From assembly GCF_000768685.1 (NCBI RefSeq), contig NZ_AVPK01000006.1, positions 62,001 through 126,000 of the forward strand: a stretch of 64,000 nucleotides of DNA, in the 5' to 3' direction. Both the position numbers and the translations under genes were made by a program. Under the pieces are notes generated by a model that saw only the letters and a program-made list of their open reading frames with translations, made no database searches and was not told the DNA's origin. The stretch is from Knoellia subterranea KCTC 19937 (lineage in GTDB: Bacteria; Actinomycetota; Actinomycetes; Actinomycetales; Dermatophilaceae). Positions 9,657 to 18,122 of this stretch are shown here, piece after piece (position 1 is the first letter of the stretch; each line of letters opens with the position of its first letter).

Positions 9657-9741
9657 TCGTGACGGCACCGCGTCCGGCGGTGCGCGGCGGTGTGCGGCGG
9701 ACCAGTCCATGTGGGTCTGGTCCGGGACCGGACGGCATACC

Positions 9742-9747
9742 TAGATT
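9742..9747 (+). promoter_or_regulatory. Leaderless -10 box TAGATT
   Basis: TAGATT is followed by 6 nt and the ATG at 9754. A copy of the dispersed word (9733-9740) sits immediately upstream. This box is the main argument for ATG 9754 being the true start of the following gene. Confidence 0.5.
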
Positions 9748-9753
9748 CGGACG

Positions 9754-11422
9754 ATGGTGCCTACGGGGGAGCGGCCGGCTCGGTCCCGCTCTCGACGCCT
9801 TCACGAGCAACGCTCGCAACCGCAACCTGCGCAGGGCGCAGCTGAGTTTCCTCGGCGCCTGGACGGCTGAATGGGCCTTCACCGTCGGGCTGGGCATCGT
9901 GGCCTACCGTTCCGGCGGGGCCGCCGCGGTCGGGCTCGTGGGCCTCCTGCGGATGGTGCCGTCGGCGGTTCTCGCGCCACTGCTCTCGCCCCTGGCGGAC
10001 CGGGGGAGACGCGAACGCGTGCTCGTCGTCGTGTCCACGGTTCGTGGACTCGCAACGGCTGCCGCGGCTGCGCTGGTGGCGGTGGACGGTCCGGTGGCGG
10101 TCGTCTATGCCCTCGCGGTGGTGTCGACGATCGCGGCCACGCTCTTTCGACCGGCTCATTCGGCCCTGCTCCCGTCCCTGTGCCACACCGGTCACGAGCT
10201 GGCCAGCGCCAATGTCGTGCGAGGGCTCCTCGACTCCGCCGCCACGCTCATCGGACCTCGGCTGGCTGCGGTGCTCCTCGGTCTGAGTGGCGTCGAGATG
10301 GTGTTCGCGGTGTCGGCCGCCGCGTCGCTCTGGTCGGCGGCGCTCGTGGTGGGACTGCGTTATGACGCCCCACCGCGGCCGGATGCAGGGCGAGCCTCCC
10401 GGCTCCTGCCGGAGGCCGCCGAGGGACTGCGCGCCGTGGCCTCGAACGGCGGTCTGCTGCTCGTCTTCGGACTGGGAGCGGCACAGGCCCTGACCCGTGG
10501 TGCCCTCACAGTCCTGTCGGTCGTCGCCGCGATCGAGCTCCTTGGGACGGGTGAGTCCGGGGTCGGCGCGCTCATGACCTCGGTCGGGGTGGGTGCGGTG
10601 CTCGGATCGCTGGCGGCGTCACTCCTCGTGAGCACCACCCACCTCGGGCGGTGGTTCGCACTCGGCATCGGCCTGTGGGGTCTGCCGCTCGCCATCGTCG
10701 GGTCGGTGCCGGTCGAACCCGTCGCGCTCGGCGTCCTCGCCCTGATCGGGGTGGGCAACGCCCTGGTCGACGTCGCCGGCTTCACCCTCATGGCGCGGAT
10801 GGCCCGGGACGAGGTCCTGGCCCGGGTCTTCGGAGTGTTCGAGAGTGTCGTGGCCCTGTCGGTTGGGCTCGGTTCCCTCGTCGCCTCGCTGCTCGTCGAA
10901 CGATTCGACACCAGCACGGCGCTGATCGTCGTGGGCCTGGTCTGTCCGGTCCTTGCGACTCTGGCGCTGTCGCGACTCGGCCGCCTCGACCTCGCGGTCG
11001 GTGCCCTCGACGAGGACGTCACTCTCCTGCGAGGGGTGTCGATGCTCGCCCCGCTACCCCTGCCCGCCGTCGAGGGGCTGGCCCGTGGCCTGCGTCCGTT
11101 CGAGGTCGCCGCCGGAGAGACGGTGTTCCGTCAGGGCGACACCGGCGACGAGTGGTTCGTCATCGAGTCGGGGACGGTCGACGTCCTGGGCGACGGTCAG
11201 GTCGTGACGACGCTCGGCCCCGGGGAAGGGTTCGGGGAGATTGCGCTGCTCCGGGACACTCCGCGCACCGCGACGGTCGTCGCGCGGGAGGATCTGCACC
11301 TGCGTGCGCTGTGCGCCGACCACTTCGTCCCGGTCGTGCTGGGGCACCCTCACAGCACCCGCCGGGCAGGCGCCGACGTCGACGAACTCCTCGACCGGTT
11401 CCACCCCCACGAGGAGGAGTGA
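9754..11422 (+). CDS. MFS transporter fused to cyclic-nucleotide-binding domain (5' frame problem)
   Basis: A roughly 400-residue major facilitator domain (ten to twelve hydrophobic segments) is followed by a CAP-like cNMP-binding domain of about 110 residues. That domain carries the phosphate-binding cassette FGEIALLRDTPRTATV. Effector-gated transport or degradation control is inferred; the cargo is unknown. ATG 9754 follows a good TAGATT box but is in a different frame from the transporter. Removing one G from the five-G run near 9765-9769 joins the two frames. Without that change the only in-frame upstream starts are GTG at 9659, 9680 and 9692, which give an unlikely Arg/Gly-rich leader. 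Either the sequence has a homopolymer error or the gene carries a 5' frameshift. Confidence 0.8.
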
Positions 11423-11426
11423 GGCG

Positions 11427-12656
11427 TCAGACGTAGCGGCCCAGCTCGTCAACGGCAGCGACGGCGGTCGTGCGGACGATGAGCGACTTGGGCCGCACAT
11501 CGAACCGGACGTCCTTCGCGTGTCCGATGACGTCGCCGTCGATCTCCACCATCTGCGGTTCGTCCAGCGACACGAGGATCGACTGGCAGCGGTAGCGGTC
11601 GAGCTTGGGGTGGTTGCGCCCGCGCTTGGCGAGCACGTGCACGGCCACACCGGCCCAGCCGACGATGCCCTTGGGGGTGATGGCGACGACATCGAGCACG
11701 CCGTCGTCCACCTCGGCGTCGGGCATGAGGGTGATGCCGCCCGTGAGGCGGCCGCAGTTGCCGACGACGACCGTGCGGGCCGTGTGTGCGATGGGCTCGC
11801 CGCCGTCGATGCGCAGGCGCGTCGCGAAGCGAGCACCCAGCAGGTTCTTGGCCCCGGTTGCGACGTAGGCGCCCCAGCCGATCCGGGCCTTGGCCTCTTC
11901 ACTCGTGCCGTGCATGATGCTCGCGTCGAGGCCGAGCCCGGCCATGACGAGGAAGGCGTGCCCCTCGTCCGATGCCTCCGCCGCTTCCACCACCTGAGCT
12001 CCTTGGGCGGCTTCGGGCGCGTCCACCGCGTCGCGCGGCTCCGCTCCGTCGCCGGGCTCCGCTGCGTCGGCAGCGCCGGCAGCGTGCACAACGTCCGGGT
12101 CGAGCGTCACCCAGCCGACGTCAATGTGGCGGTTCCGGCCCGTGAGGGCGACGTCGATCCCACCGATGAGACCGAGCGGCAGGCCGAGGTTGCGGCCCAG
12201 CAGGTTGCCGGTTCCGGCCGGGATGAGGCCCATCGGCGTCGATGTCCCGGTGAGGACCTGCGCCACGGCGCGCACGGTCCCGTCCCCACCGATGGCACAC
12301 ACGAGGTCGACGCCGTCTGCGAGTGCCGCGCGGGTCTGGCCGACCCCGGGGTCCTCGGCCGTCGTCTCGAGGATGAGTGGCTCGTCCCAGTCGTCATGCC
12401 CGGAGACCGTGCGTCGGATCAGCTCCCGGGCTGAGGCGACGTTCTCGAACTTCGTCGGGTTGATGACCACGGCGACACGCTTCTTCGGAGCCGGCTCATC
12501 CTCGTCCGACCCCTGCCGGAAGGAGGAACGCGCCGGCCGCTTGGGCGACGCGTGACGACCTCCGCCTCGGCCGAGGCCGACGACGACGGCGGCTCCGAGA
12601 CCGACGATCAGCAGGAGAGCGAGGATCACCAGGATCACGGGCCACGAGTCGTTCAC
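11427..12656 (-). CDS. Diacylglycerol/sphingolipid kinase-family lipid kinase
   Basis: DAGK-catalytic (YegS/BmrU) family protein, 409 residues, with one N-terminal membrane helix (about residues 5-28). The catalytic domain begins at VVINPTKF, and the nucleotide loop GGDGTVRAV is followed by IPAGTGN. It probably phosphorylates a membrane lipid. An unusual Ala/Glu/Asp-rich low-complexity insertion of roughly 35-40 residues lies around residues 190-235, between conserved strands. It may be a surface loop and is absent from typical members as I know them. The gene is convergent with the MFS gene, with only 4 bp between stops. Start is GTG. Confidence 0.88.
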   Translation of the reverse strand: MNDSWPVILVILALLLIVGLGAAVVVGLGRGGGRHASPKRPARSSFRQGSDEDEPAPKKRVAVVINPTKFENVASARELIRRTVSGHDDWDEPLILETTAEDPGVGQTRAALADGVDLVCAIGGDGTVRAVAQVLTGTSTPMGLIPAGTGNLLGRNLGLPLGLIGGIDVALTGRNRHIDVGWVTLDPDVVHAAGAADAAEPGDGAEPRDAVDAPEAAQGAQVVEAAEASDEGHAFLVMAGLGLDASIMHGTSEEAKARIGWGAYVATGAKNLLGARFATRLRIDGGEPIAHTARTVVVGNCGRLTGGITLMPDAEVDDGVLDVVAITPKGIVGWAGVAVHVLAKRGRNHPKLDRYRCQSILVSLDEPQMVEIDGDVIGHAKDVRFDVRPKSLIVRTTAVAAVDELGRYV

Positions 12657-12711
12657 GTCAGGGACCGTACCCCACGGTCAGCGCCCCTCTTCCGACATCG
12701 CCGATCCGCCC

Positions 12712-12717
12712 TACCCT
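12712..12717 (+). promoter_or_regulatory. Leaderless -10 box TACCCT
   Basis: TACCCT is followed by 6 nt and the ATG at 12724. The site lies in the 67 bp gap between divergent genes. Confidence 0.5.
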
Positions 12718-12723
12718 GTGGAC

Positions 12724-13254
12724 ATGAGCGAGATCGTGCCGGACGACAAGGACTGGACCTGGACTCTCGAGCGTCCCTGCCCGGACTGTGGTTTCGACCC
12801 CACGACGGTCGACGGGCCCGACATCGCGAGTCTCGTCACGGCATACACGACGCCGTGGACGGACGTCCTCGCGCGACCGGACGTGGCCGCTCGACCCAAC
12901 CCGAGCACGTGGTCGCCCCTCGAGTACGCGTGCCACGTCCGTGACGTCTGCGACCTCTTCGCCGACCGTGTGCAGCTGATGCTCGACGAGGACGGTGCCC
13001 GCTTCGCGAACTGGGACCAGGACGTCACGGCGGTCGAGAGTGCCTATGCCGCGCAGCCGCCCGTCGTCGTAGCGTCCGAGATTCCCGTGGCCGCCGCGCG
13101 ACTCAGTGCCGCGTATGCCGGCGTGTCCGGTTCGCAGTGGGAGCGTCGCGGCGTGCGGTCCAACGGTTCGGAGTTCACGGTCCTGACGTTGGGGCGCTAC
13201 GGCCTGCACGACCTCCGCCACCACGTGTGGGACGTCGGCGCGTCGGTGGACTGA
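12724..13254 (+). CDS. DinB/MDMPI-fold protein
   Basis: Protein of 176 residues with the four-helix DinB superfamily look. The metal-site histidines are probably in YACHVRD (middle) and LHDLRHHVWDVG (C-terminus). The N-terminus carries a CPDCGFDP segment typical of an actinobacterial DinB subfamily. In this superfamily members use a metal to activate a thiol such as mycothiol, or have lost catalysis; the substrate here is unknown. ATG 12724 is chosen over GTG 12718 because TACCCT lies 6 nt upstream. It is divergent from the lipid kinase. Confidence 0.75.
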   Translation: MSEIVPDDKDWTWTLERPCPDCGFDPTTVDGPDIASLVTAYTTPWTDVLARPDVAARPNPSTWSPLEYACHVRDVCDLFADRVQLMLDEDGARFANWDQDVTAVESAYAAQPPVVVASEIPVAAARLSAAYAGVSGSQWERRGVRSNGSEFTVLTLGRYGLHDLRHHVWDVGASVD

Positions 13255-13258
13255 CGGG

Positions 13259-13630
13259 TCAGACGCGCGGTTCGTTCCTCAAGCGCTCCGCGATGTCGGG
13301 AACCGCAGTGATCGCACCGGTGGACACCTCGATGATCAGGTCGTAGGCCTCGTCGTTCGTGAGGCTCAGCCGTCGCCCGTTCAGACCGTAGGTCGCGATG
13401 GCCGATGCCAAGGCGAGTCTCTTGTTGCCATCGATCAGGGCGTGGTTGCGGGCGATCGATTGGACGAGCGCTGCCACCTTGAGGTCGAGGGATGGGTAGG
13501 CGTCGTCACCGAAGACCGTTGCGCGTGCCCGCGACACGGCTGACTCGAGCAGACCGATGTCACGGATGGACACGTCACCGAGCGTCACCTCGGCGACGCG
13601 GAGCAGGTCATCGAGGTCAAGGAGTTCCAT
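13259..13630 (-). CDS. doc: Doc-like Fic-family toxin
   Basis: Death-on-curing toxin of 123 residues. The Fic/Doc active-site loop is intact as H63-ALI-D67-GNK-R71, matching HxFx(D/N)(A/G)NKR with Leu in place of Phe. Characterised Doc phosphorylates EF-Tu and stops translation. The start codon directly follows the stop of the antitoxin gene (TAG then ATG), so the two are coupled. The stop is 5 bp from the stop of the DinB-like gene on the other strand. Confidence 0.9.
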   Translation of the reverse strand: MELLDLDDLLRVAEVTLGDVSIRDIGLLESAVSRARATVFGDDAYPSLDLKVAALVQSIARNHALIDGNKRLALASAIATYGLNGRRLSLTNDEAYDLIIEVSTGAITAVPDIAERLRNEPRV

Positions 13631-13834
13631 CTACTGTCCGAGCCGGTCGAGGGCGTCCTTGTAGCGGGGGAGTTCGGTGGCGAGCACGTCATCGAGAGCC
13701 GCTCGACGGTCCTGACGCGCGACGTACTCGCGGACGGCCTGGCGGGCAACCTCCTGCATGGACCGCCCCTCATGCCGGGCCCGCTCGCGGAGGGCCTCGG
13801 ATTCCTGGTCGGTAAGTCGCAGTGTCATGGCCAT
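13631..13834 (-). CDS. Ribbon-helix-helix antitoxin of Doc
   Basis: Protein of 67 residues with an N-terminal ribbon-helix-helix: strand MTLRLTD, then helices rich in Arg/Glu. The C-terminal tail (RRAALDDVLATELPRYKDAL) is probably the toxin-neutralising segment. This differs from the classical Phd antitoxin fold, but RHH-Doc pairs are common in actinobacteria. It is the first gene of the pair and probably autorepresses. GGAG with 8 nt spacing favours the internal ATG at 13828 over ATG 13834. Confidence 0.82.
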   Translation of the reverse strand: MAMTLRLTDQESEALRERARHEGRSMQEVARQAVREYVARQDRRAALDDVLATELPRYKDALDRLGQ

Positions 13835-13843
13835 GGCTCCGAC

Positions 13844-13864
13844 GGTATCACTGTGGTATCACTG
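13844..13864. promoter_or_regulatory. Direct repeat, putative TA operator
   Basis: GGTATCACTG occurs twice (13844-13853 and 13855-13864), one helical turn apart, 10 bp upstream of the antitoxin start. Read on the minus strand the repeats contain TGATAC, a -10-like word. An RHH antitoxin bound here would block the promoter. The second copy overlaps the stop codon of the upstream DUF4328 gene. Confidence 0.5.
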
Positions 13865-14518
13865 CTCGCCATGGCCGGCGAGCTCGTGGGCCATGGCGCG
13901 GACCACCCCGCCGAGCAGAGCCGTCGACAGACCGGCGAGGCACAGGTACACGACCAGGAACGTCGTGTCGACGTCGCGGAAGAACACCGTCAGCGCCCAC
14001 ACGAAGCTCGCTCCCCACGCCGTGGCCCACGCAGACATCACCCAGGGTCGGGGGGCGAGAGGCGAGTTGGCGCCGCGGCGGTCGGACTGCTGCCACTTCG
14101 CACTCGCCCACAGGTCGCCGAACATTCGATGCGGCACGAGGATGTGCGCGACGGGGATGAACCACGCCACGAGGAACCACTCGCGGTTGAACTGCTCGGT
14201 CGTGGGGTCCACCCGACGCGTTCCCGCGGCGACGAAGCACCACGCGCCGGCGCCGAGGACGAGACCGGTCTGGAGGATGCCCACCACCTGAGCCGCGAAG
14301 CCGAAGAGTCCACCTGACGCCGAGCCGATCTGGGCCAGCCCGGCCAGCCCGGCGAACACGGCCGCGAGCCCGGCACTCACGGCATACAGGGTGGTCGTCG
14401 CGCGACCGAACCACAGCGGGAGGTCCGGTCGCGGACGACGGGTGTGGGAGCGGTGCGCGCCGCGCCGGTCGTCGGCGTGGCTGGTCAGGCGGACGGAAGT
14501 GGGGATCGAGGTTGTCAT
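13859..14518 (-). CDS. DUF4328-like membrane protein
   Basis: Membrane protein of 219 residues with five or six hydrophobic segments after a basic N-terminus (SHTRRPRPD). The central part, with [20 protein letters not shown] and [10 protein letters not shown], resembles the DUF4328 pattern of a tryptophan/proline-rich transmembrane pair. No enzymatic motif is seen and the function is unknown. Start ATG 14518 is chosen because upstream in-frame sequence looks intergenic. It reads towards the toxin-antitoxin pair, with its stop inside the putative operator, and is divergent from serS. Confidence 0.7.
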   Translation of the reverse strand: MTTSIPTSVRLTSHADDRRGAHRSHTRRPRPDLPLWFGRATTTLYAVSAGLAAVFAGLAGLAQIGSASGGLFGFAAQVVGILQTGLVLGAGAWCFVAAGTRRVDPTTEQFNREWFLVAWFIPVAHILVPHRMFGDLWASAKWQQSDRRGANSPLAPRPWVMSAWATAWGASFVWALTVFFRDVDTTFLVVYLCLAGLSTALLGGVVRAMAHELAGHGEQ

Positions 14519-14558
14519 GTCGATGAGTGTTGCGGGGATCGCGAAAACGGCCGCGGAG

Positions 14559-14567
14559 TTATCCACA
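14559..14567 (+). promoter_or_regulatory. DnaA box upstream of serS
   Basis: TTATCCACA is an exact match to the E. coli DnaA box, 14 bp before the serS -10 box and within the divergent control region. It is a single site, so replication-initiation control is only speculative. Confidence 0.4.
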
Positions 14568-14580
14568 GCCTCCGCGCCAT

Positions 14581-14586
14581 TAGGCT
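14581..14586 (+). promoter_or_regulatory. Leaderless -10 box TAGGCT
   Basis: TAGGCT is followed by 7 nt and the GTG start of serS at 14594. No Shine-Dalgarno sequence intervenes. Confidence 0.55.
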
Positions 14587-14593
14587 GGCGCGC

Positions 14594-15862
14594 GTGATTG
14601 ATCTGAAGCTGCTCCGCGAGAACCCCGACCGCGTGCGCGCCTCGCAGCGCGCCAGGGGCGAGGATGAGTCCGTCGTCGACGCCATCCTCGCCGCGGAGGA
14701 GAAGCAGCGGTCCTCTCTCACCGCGTTCGAGCAGTTGCGCGCCGAGCAGAAGTCGATGGGCAAGCAGGTCGCGCAGGCCCAGGGTGACGAGAAGCAGGCG
14801 CTCCTCGCCCGCACCAAGGAGATCGCCGCGCAGGTCAAGGCCAACCAGGCTGCCGCCGACGAGGCCGCCGCAGAGCTCGCCACGCTCCAGCGCAGCATCG
14901 GCAACGTCATCGACGAAGCCACCCCTGCCGGTGGCGAGGACGACTACGTCGTGCTCGAGGAGGTCGGCACGCCGCGGGACTTCGCGGCGGAGGGCTTCGA
15001 GCCCAAGGACCACCTGACCCTCGCCGAGGGTCTGGGTGCCCTCGACATGGCGCGCGGTGCCAAGGTCAGCGGCTCGCGCTTCTACTTCCTCAAGGGCGTC
15101 GGAGCCCGCCTCGAGATGGCGATGCTCCAGCTTGCGATGCAGCGCGCCATCGAGGCCGGGTTCGTCCCGATGATCACGCCGACCCTCGTCAAGACCGACA
15201 TCCTGGCGGGCGCCGGCTTCATCGACCACCACGCCGAAGAGGTCTACCGCCTCGAGGCCGACGACCTCTGGCTCGTCGGCACGAGCGAGGTCGCGCTCGC
15301 CGGCTACCACGCCGACGAGATCCTCGACCTGTCGCAGGGTCCGATCCGCTACGCCGGCCAGTCGACCTGCTACCGCCGCGAGGCCGGCAGCTATGGCAAG
15401 GACACCGCGGGCATCATTCGCGTCCACCAGTTCAACAAGATCGAGATGTTCGTCTACTGCAAGCCCGAGGAGGCGGCCGAGGAGCACCAGCGGCTGCTCG
15501 GGTGGGAGCGAGAGATGCTCGACCTCATGGAGCTGCCCTACCGCATCATCGACACCGCCGCGGGTGACCTCGGTGGTCCGGCCGCGCGCAAGTTCGACTG
15601 CGAGGCGTGGGTCCCGACGCAGGGCAAGCACCGCGAGCTCACGTCGACGTCGAACTGCACGACCTTCCAGGCGCGCCGCCTCAAGACGCGTTACCGCGTC
15701 GATGGCGGTGGCACCGAGGTCGTCGCCACGCTCAACGGCACGCTCGCCACGACGCGTTGGATCGTCGCCATCCTCGAGAACCACCAGCAGGCCGACGGTT
15801 CCGTCGTCGTCCCCAAGGCGCTGCGCCCGTTCATCGGGCTCGACGTCCTCACGCCTGCCTGA
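14594..15862 (+). CDS. serS: Seryl-tRNA synthetase
   Basis: Charges tRNA-Ser with serine. Class II synthetase of 422 residues, the usual length. The N-terminal antiparallel coiled-coil arm is seen as the charged helix from about residue 30 to 100. The catalytic domain carries the motif 2 region with [20 protein letters not shown] and motif 3 with [19 protein letters not shown] 14594 begins the canonical start [10 protein letters not shown] and lies 7 nt after TAGGCT, so the mRNA is probably leaderless. Confidence 0.97.
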   Translation: MIDLKLLRENPDRVRASQRARGEDESVVDAILAAEEKQRSSLTAFEQLRAEQKSMGKQVAQAQGDEKQALLARTKEIAAQVKANQAAADEAAAELATLQRSIGNVIDEATPAGGEDDYVVLEEVGTPRDFAAEGFEPKDHLTLAEGLGALDMARGAKVSGSRFYFLKGVGARLEMAMLQLAMQRAIEAGFVPMITPTLVKTDILAGAGFIDHHAEEVYRLEADDLWLVGTSEVALAGYHADEILDLSQGPIRYAGQSTCYRREAGSYGKDTAGIIRVHQFNKIEMFVYCKPEEAAEEHQRLLGWEREMLDLMELPYRIIDTAAGDLGGPAARKFDCEAWVPTQGKHRELTSTSNCTTFQARRLKTRYRVDGGGTEVVATLNGTLATTRWIVAILENHQQADGSVVVPKALRPFIGLDVLTPA

Positions 15863-15923
15863 GCGCGCCCTCCGGGGGGGGGCCTCCGCCTCGGGACGGA
15901 TCCTTCCGTCGTGGTTCCGTCCC

Positions 15924-15929
15924 TAGGCT
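15924..15929 (+). promoter_or_regulatory. Leaderless -10 box TAGGCT
   Basis: TAGGCT is followed by 7 nt and the ATG at 15937. That ATG is itself part of the dispersed 13-mer GTATGCCGTCCGC. Confidence 0.55.
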
Positions 15930-15936
15930 GAGGGGT

Positions 15937-17334
15937 ATGCCGTCCGCCCGCCCTTCGCTGTCGTCTCGCGTTGCGGGGTTCTTCGCCCTTGACGACGACT
16001 GGCAGCGGCCCTCGCCACCCATCGGCGCGGGTGACCTGGCCCTCGCCGCCTGTTTCGCCCTCTTCGGGATCCTGTCGCTCGAGTTCGTGCGCTCGGTCAC
16101 CGACCTCGAGGTCGGCGGGCAGCCCGTGTGGGTCCAGTGGCTGGCGGTGCTGTCGAGTGCGGCGCTGCTGATCTGGCGCCGGACGCACCCGTTGCTCATC
16201 GGGCTGCTCGCGGCCCTGCACATGTTCGTCGTCGGGGTGACCATGCCCGGGGTGATGGGGCAGTTCTCGCTGCAGGTGCTGTATTTCAGCGCGATCTACT
16301 CGGCCGTCGCCTGGGCGGCGAGTCGGCGCACCGCCATTCTCGTCGCGGGCGGCGTGAGCGTGTTCATGCTGCTCTGGATCGCGTGGCAGCTGGCGCTCGG
16401 TTCCGGAATCCAGGAGATCGTCGACGGCACGCGCGACATCGAGTCACAGGGAGCCTTCGACCCGATCTTCGCCGGGGTAGCCCTCACTTTCGTCATCAAC
16501 ATCGTGTACTTCGGTGGCGCCATCGTCATCGGTCAGGTCGCGTGGCGTGGTGCCCGACAGCGCGCTCGCCTCGAGGAGCAGGCCGAAACGATTGCCGCAC
16601 AGGCGGATTCACTGCAACGCCGGGCCGTCGTCGACGAGCGACTGCGCATCGCCCGTGAACTGCACGACGTCGTCGGGCACCACGTGTCCGTCATCGGCGT
16701 CCAGGCGGCCGCGGCCCGGCGGGTGCTCGACCGGCGACCGGACGAGGCGGCCTCTGCCCTCGCCCACATCGAGACCAGCTCACGCGACGCCGTCACCCAG
16801 ATGCGCAGCCTCCTCGGCACCCTGCGAGAGATCGAGGATGAGGCCGAGGCGGGTGCCCGTCCGGCCGGGGCGATGGGGACGCAGGGCCGCTCCCCTGATC
16901 GTCGCCCGGAGCCCACGCTGTCGGACCTGGCCGACCTCGTGGCCGAGCGGGACACGGGAAGTCTGCGGACGGCATACCACCTCATCGAATCCCGGGAAGG
17001 TGCGCACGCGGAGATCGCGGCGCCCATCGGACTCTCGCTCTACCGCATCGTGCAGGAGGCGCTGGCCAACATCTCGCGCCATTCGACGGCCTCCGCCGCC
17101 GACGTCTTCACTCGCGTGGTGACCGAAGGGGCGGGGTCGCCCTATGCCGAGGTCGAGGTGCTCGACAACGGCCGACCGCGCGCCGGGACGTCCGGCTCGG
17201 GCCTCGGTCAGCTCGGCATGCGGGAGCGCGCAGCGTCGCACCACGGCATCGTCGACATCGGGCCCCGTCCGACCGGGGGATACCGTGTCCGCGTGCGAAT
17301 TCCGTTGGGGGAGATCGACATTGCCGGGGTCTGA
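15937..17334 (+). CDS. NarL-type sensor histidine kinase
   Basis: Membrane sensor kinase of 465 residues. The N-terminal half has about four or five hydrophobic segments with no large extracytoplasmic domain. It is followed by a coiled linker and a HisKA_3 dimerisation helix with the phospho-acceptor in ARELHDVVGHHVSVIG (His near residue 243). The HATPase_c domain ends with the G-box DNGRPRAGTSGSGLGQLGMRERA. It overlaps the response regulator by 14 bp. The following ABC exporter pair suggests sensing of a membrane or antibiotic stress, as in LiaRS/DesKR-like systems, which is inference. Confidence 0.92.
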   Translation: MPSARPSLSSRVAGFFALDDDWQRPSPPIGAGDLALAACFALFGILSLEFVRSVTDLEVGGQPVWVQWLAVLSSAALLIWRRTHPLLIGLLAALHMFVVGVTMPGVMGQFSLQVLYFSAIYSAVAWAASRRTAILVAGGVSVFMLLWIAWQLALGSGIQEIVDGTRDIESQGAFDPIFAGVALTFVINIVYFGGAIVIGQVAWRGARQRARLEEQAETIAAQADSLQRRAVVDERLRIARELHDVVGHHVSVIGVQAAAARRVLDRRPDEAASALAHIETSSRDAVTQMRSLLGTLREIEDEAEAGARPAGAMGTQGRSPDRRPEPTLSDLADLVAERDTGSLRTAYHLIESREGAHAEIAAPIGLSLYRIVQEALANISRHSTASAADVFTRVVTEGAGSPYAEVEVLDNGRPRAGTSGSGLGQLGMRERAASHHGIVDIGPRPTGGYRVRVRIPLGEIDIAGV

Positions 17335-18088
17335 GCCAGTCATCGCACCGATCCGGGTGCTCATCGTCGACGACCAGGCGCTCGTGCGGTCCGGTTTCCG
17401 CATGATGCTGTCCGTCGAGGACGACATCGAGATCGTCGCGGATGTCGCCAATGGTGAACTCGGCCTCGCCGCCGCCCGTGAGCACTCGCCGGACGTCATC
17501 CTCATGGACGTGCAGATGCCCGTCATGGACGGGATCGAGGCCACTCGCTCGATCGTCGCGCAGGACCTCGGACGGGTCATCATCCTCACGACGTTCGACC
17601 GGGACGACTATCTCTTCGACGCACTGCGCGCCGGGGCCAGCGGCTTCCTCCTCAAGAACTGCGAGCCCGACCAGCTCACCGAAGCCATTCGCGCGGTGGC
17701 CGGAGGGCATGCCCTCCTCGCACCGGAGGTGACGACCCGGGTCATCGCCGCGATGACGGCGGGCGGGCAGGGTGCCGGTGCCGGGTCCGGTGGCTCGGCG
17801 GGTGGGCCGGGCGGCGGGGCGACCGGACGCGCCACGTCACACGTCGGGTCGGCCGACCAGCTCGACCGCCTCACCGACCGCGAGCGGGAAGTGCTGGCCC
17901 TCATGGCCCGCGGTCGCTCCAACTCGGAGATCGCGGGTGAGCTCTTCCTCGGCGAAGCCACGATCAAGACCCACGTCTCCAACACCCTCGCCAAGCTGCA
18001 CCTGCGCGACCGGGTGCAGGCCGTCGTCTTCGCCTACGAGGTCGGGCTCATCCGCCCGGCGGAGAACGGCCTTCCCCCCCAGGACTGA
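17321..18088 (+). CDS. NarL/FixJ-family response regulator
   Basis: Cognate response regulator of about 255 residues. Receiver domain: acidic pair VDDQ, phospho-Asp in ILMDVQMPVMDG, Thr in ILTTF and Lys in FLLKN. A Gly/Ser/Ala-rich flexible linker of about 30 residues follows (GGQGAGAGSGGSAGGPGGG). A LuxR-type helix-turn-helix (LTDREREVLALMARGRSNSE) completes it. TTG 17321 is chosen because GGGGGAG lies about 8 nt upstream and it starts just before the conserved receiver. The linker is longer than usual for the family. It probably controls the downstream ABC genes. Confidence 0.92.
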   Translation: MPGSEPVIAPIRVLIVDDQALVRSGFRMMLSVEDDIEIVADVANGELGLAAAREHSPDVILMDVQMPVMDGIEATRSIVAQDLGRVIILTTFDRDDYLFDALRAGASGFLLKNCEPDQLTEAIRAVAGGHALLAPEVTTRVIAAMTAGGQGAGAGSGGSAGGPGGGATGRATSHVGSADQLDRLTDREREVLALMARGRSNSEIAGELFLGEATIKTHVSNTLAKLHLRDRVQAVVFAYEVGLIRPAENGLPPQD

Positions 18089-18110
18089 TCCGGCCCGTGC
18101 CGTCCGCTCC

Positions 18111-18116
18111 TAGCGT
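18111..18116 (+). promoter_or_regulatory. Leaderless -10 box TAGCGT
   Basis: TAGCGT is followed by 6 nt and the ATG at 18123. GGAGG also lies in the gap, too close to the ATG to act as a normal ribosome binding site. Confidence 0.45.
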
Positions 18117-18122
18117 GGAGGC

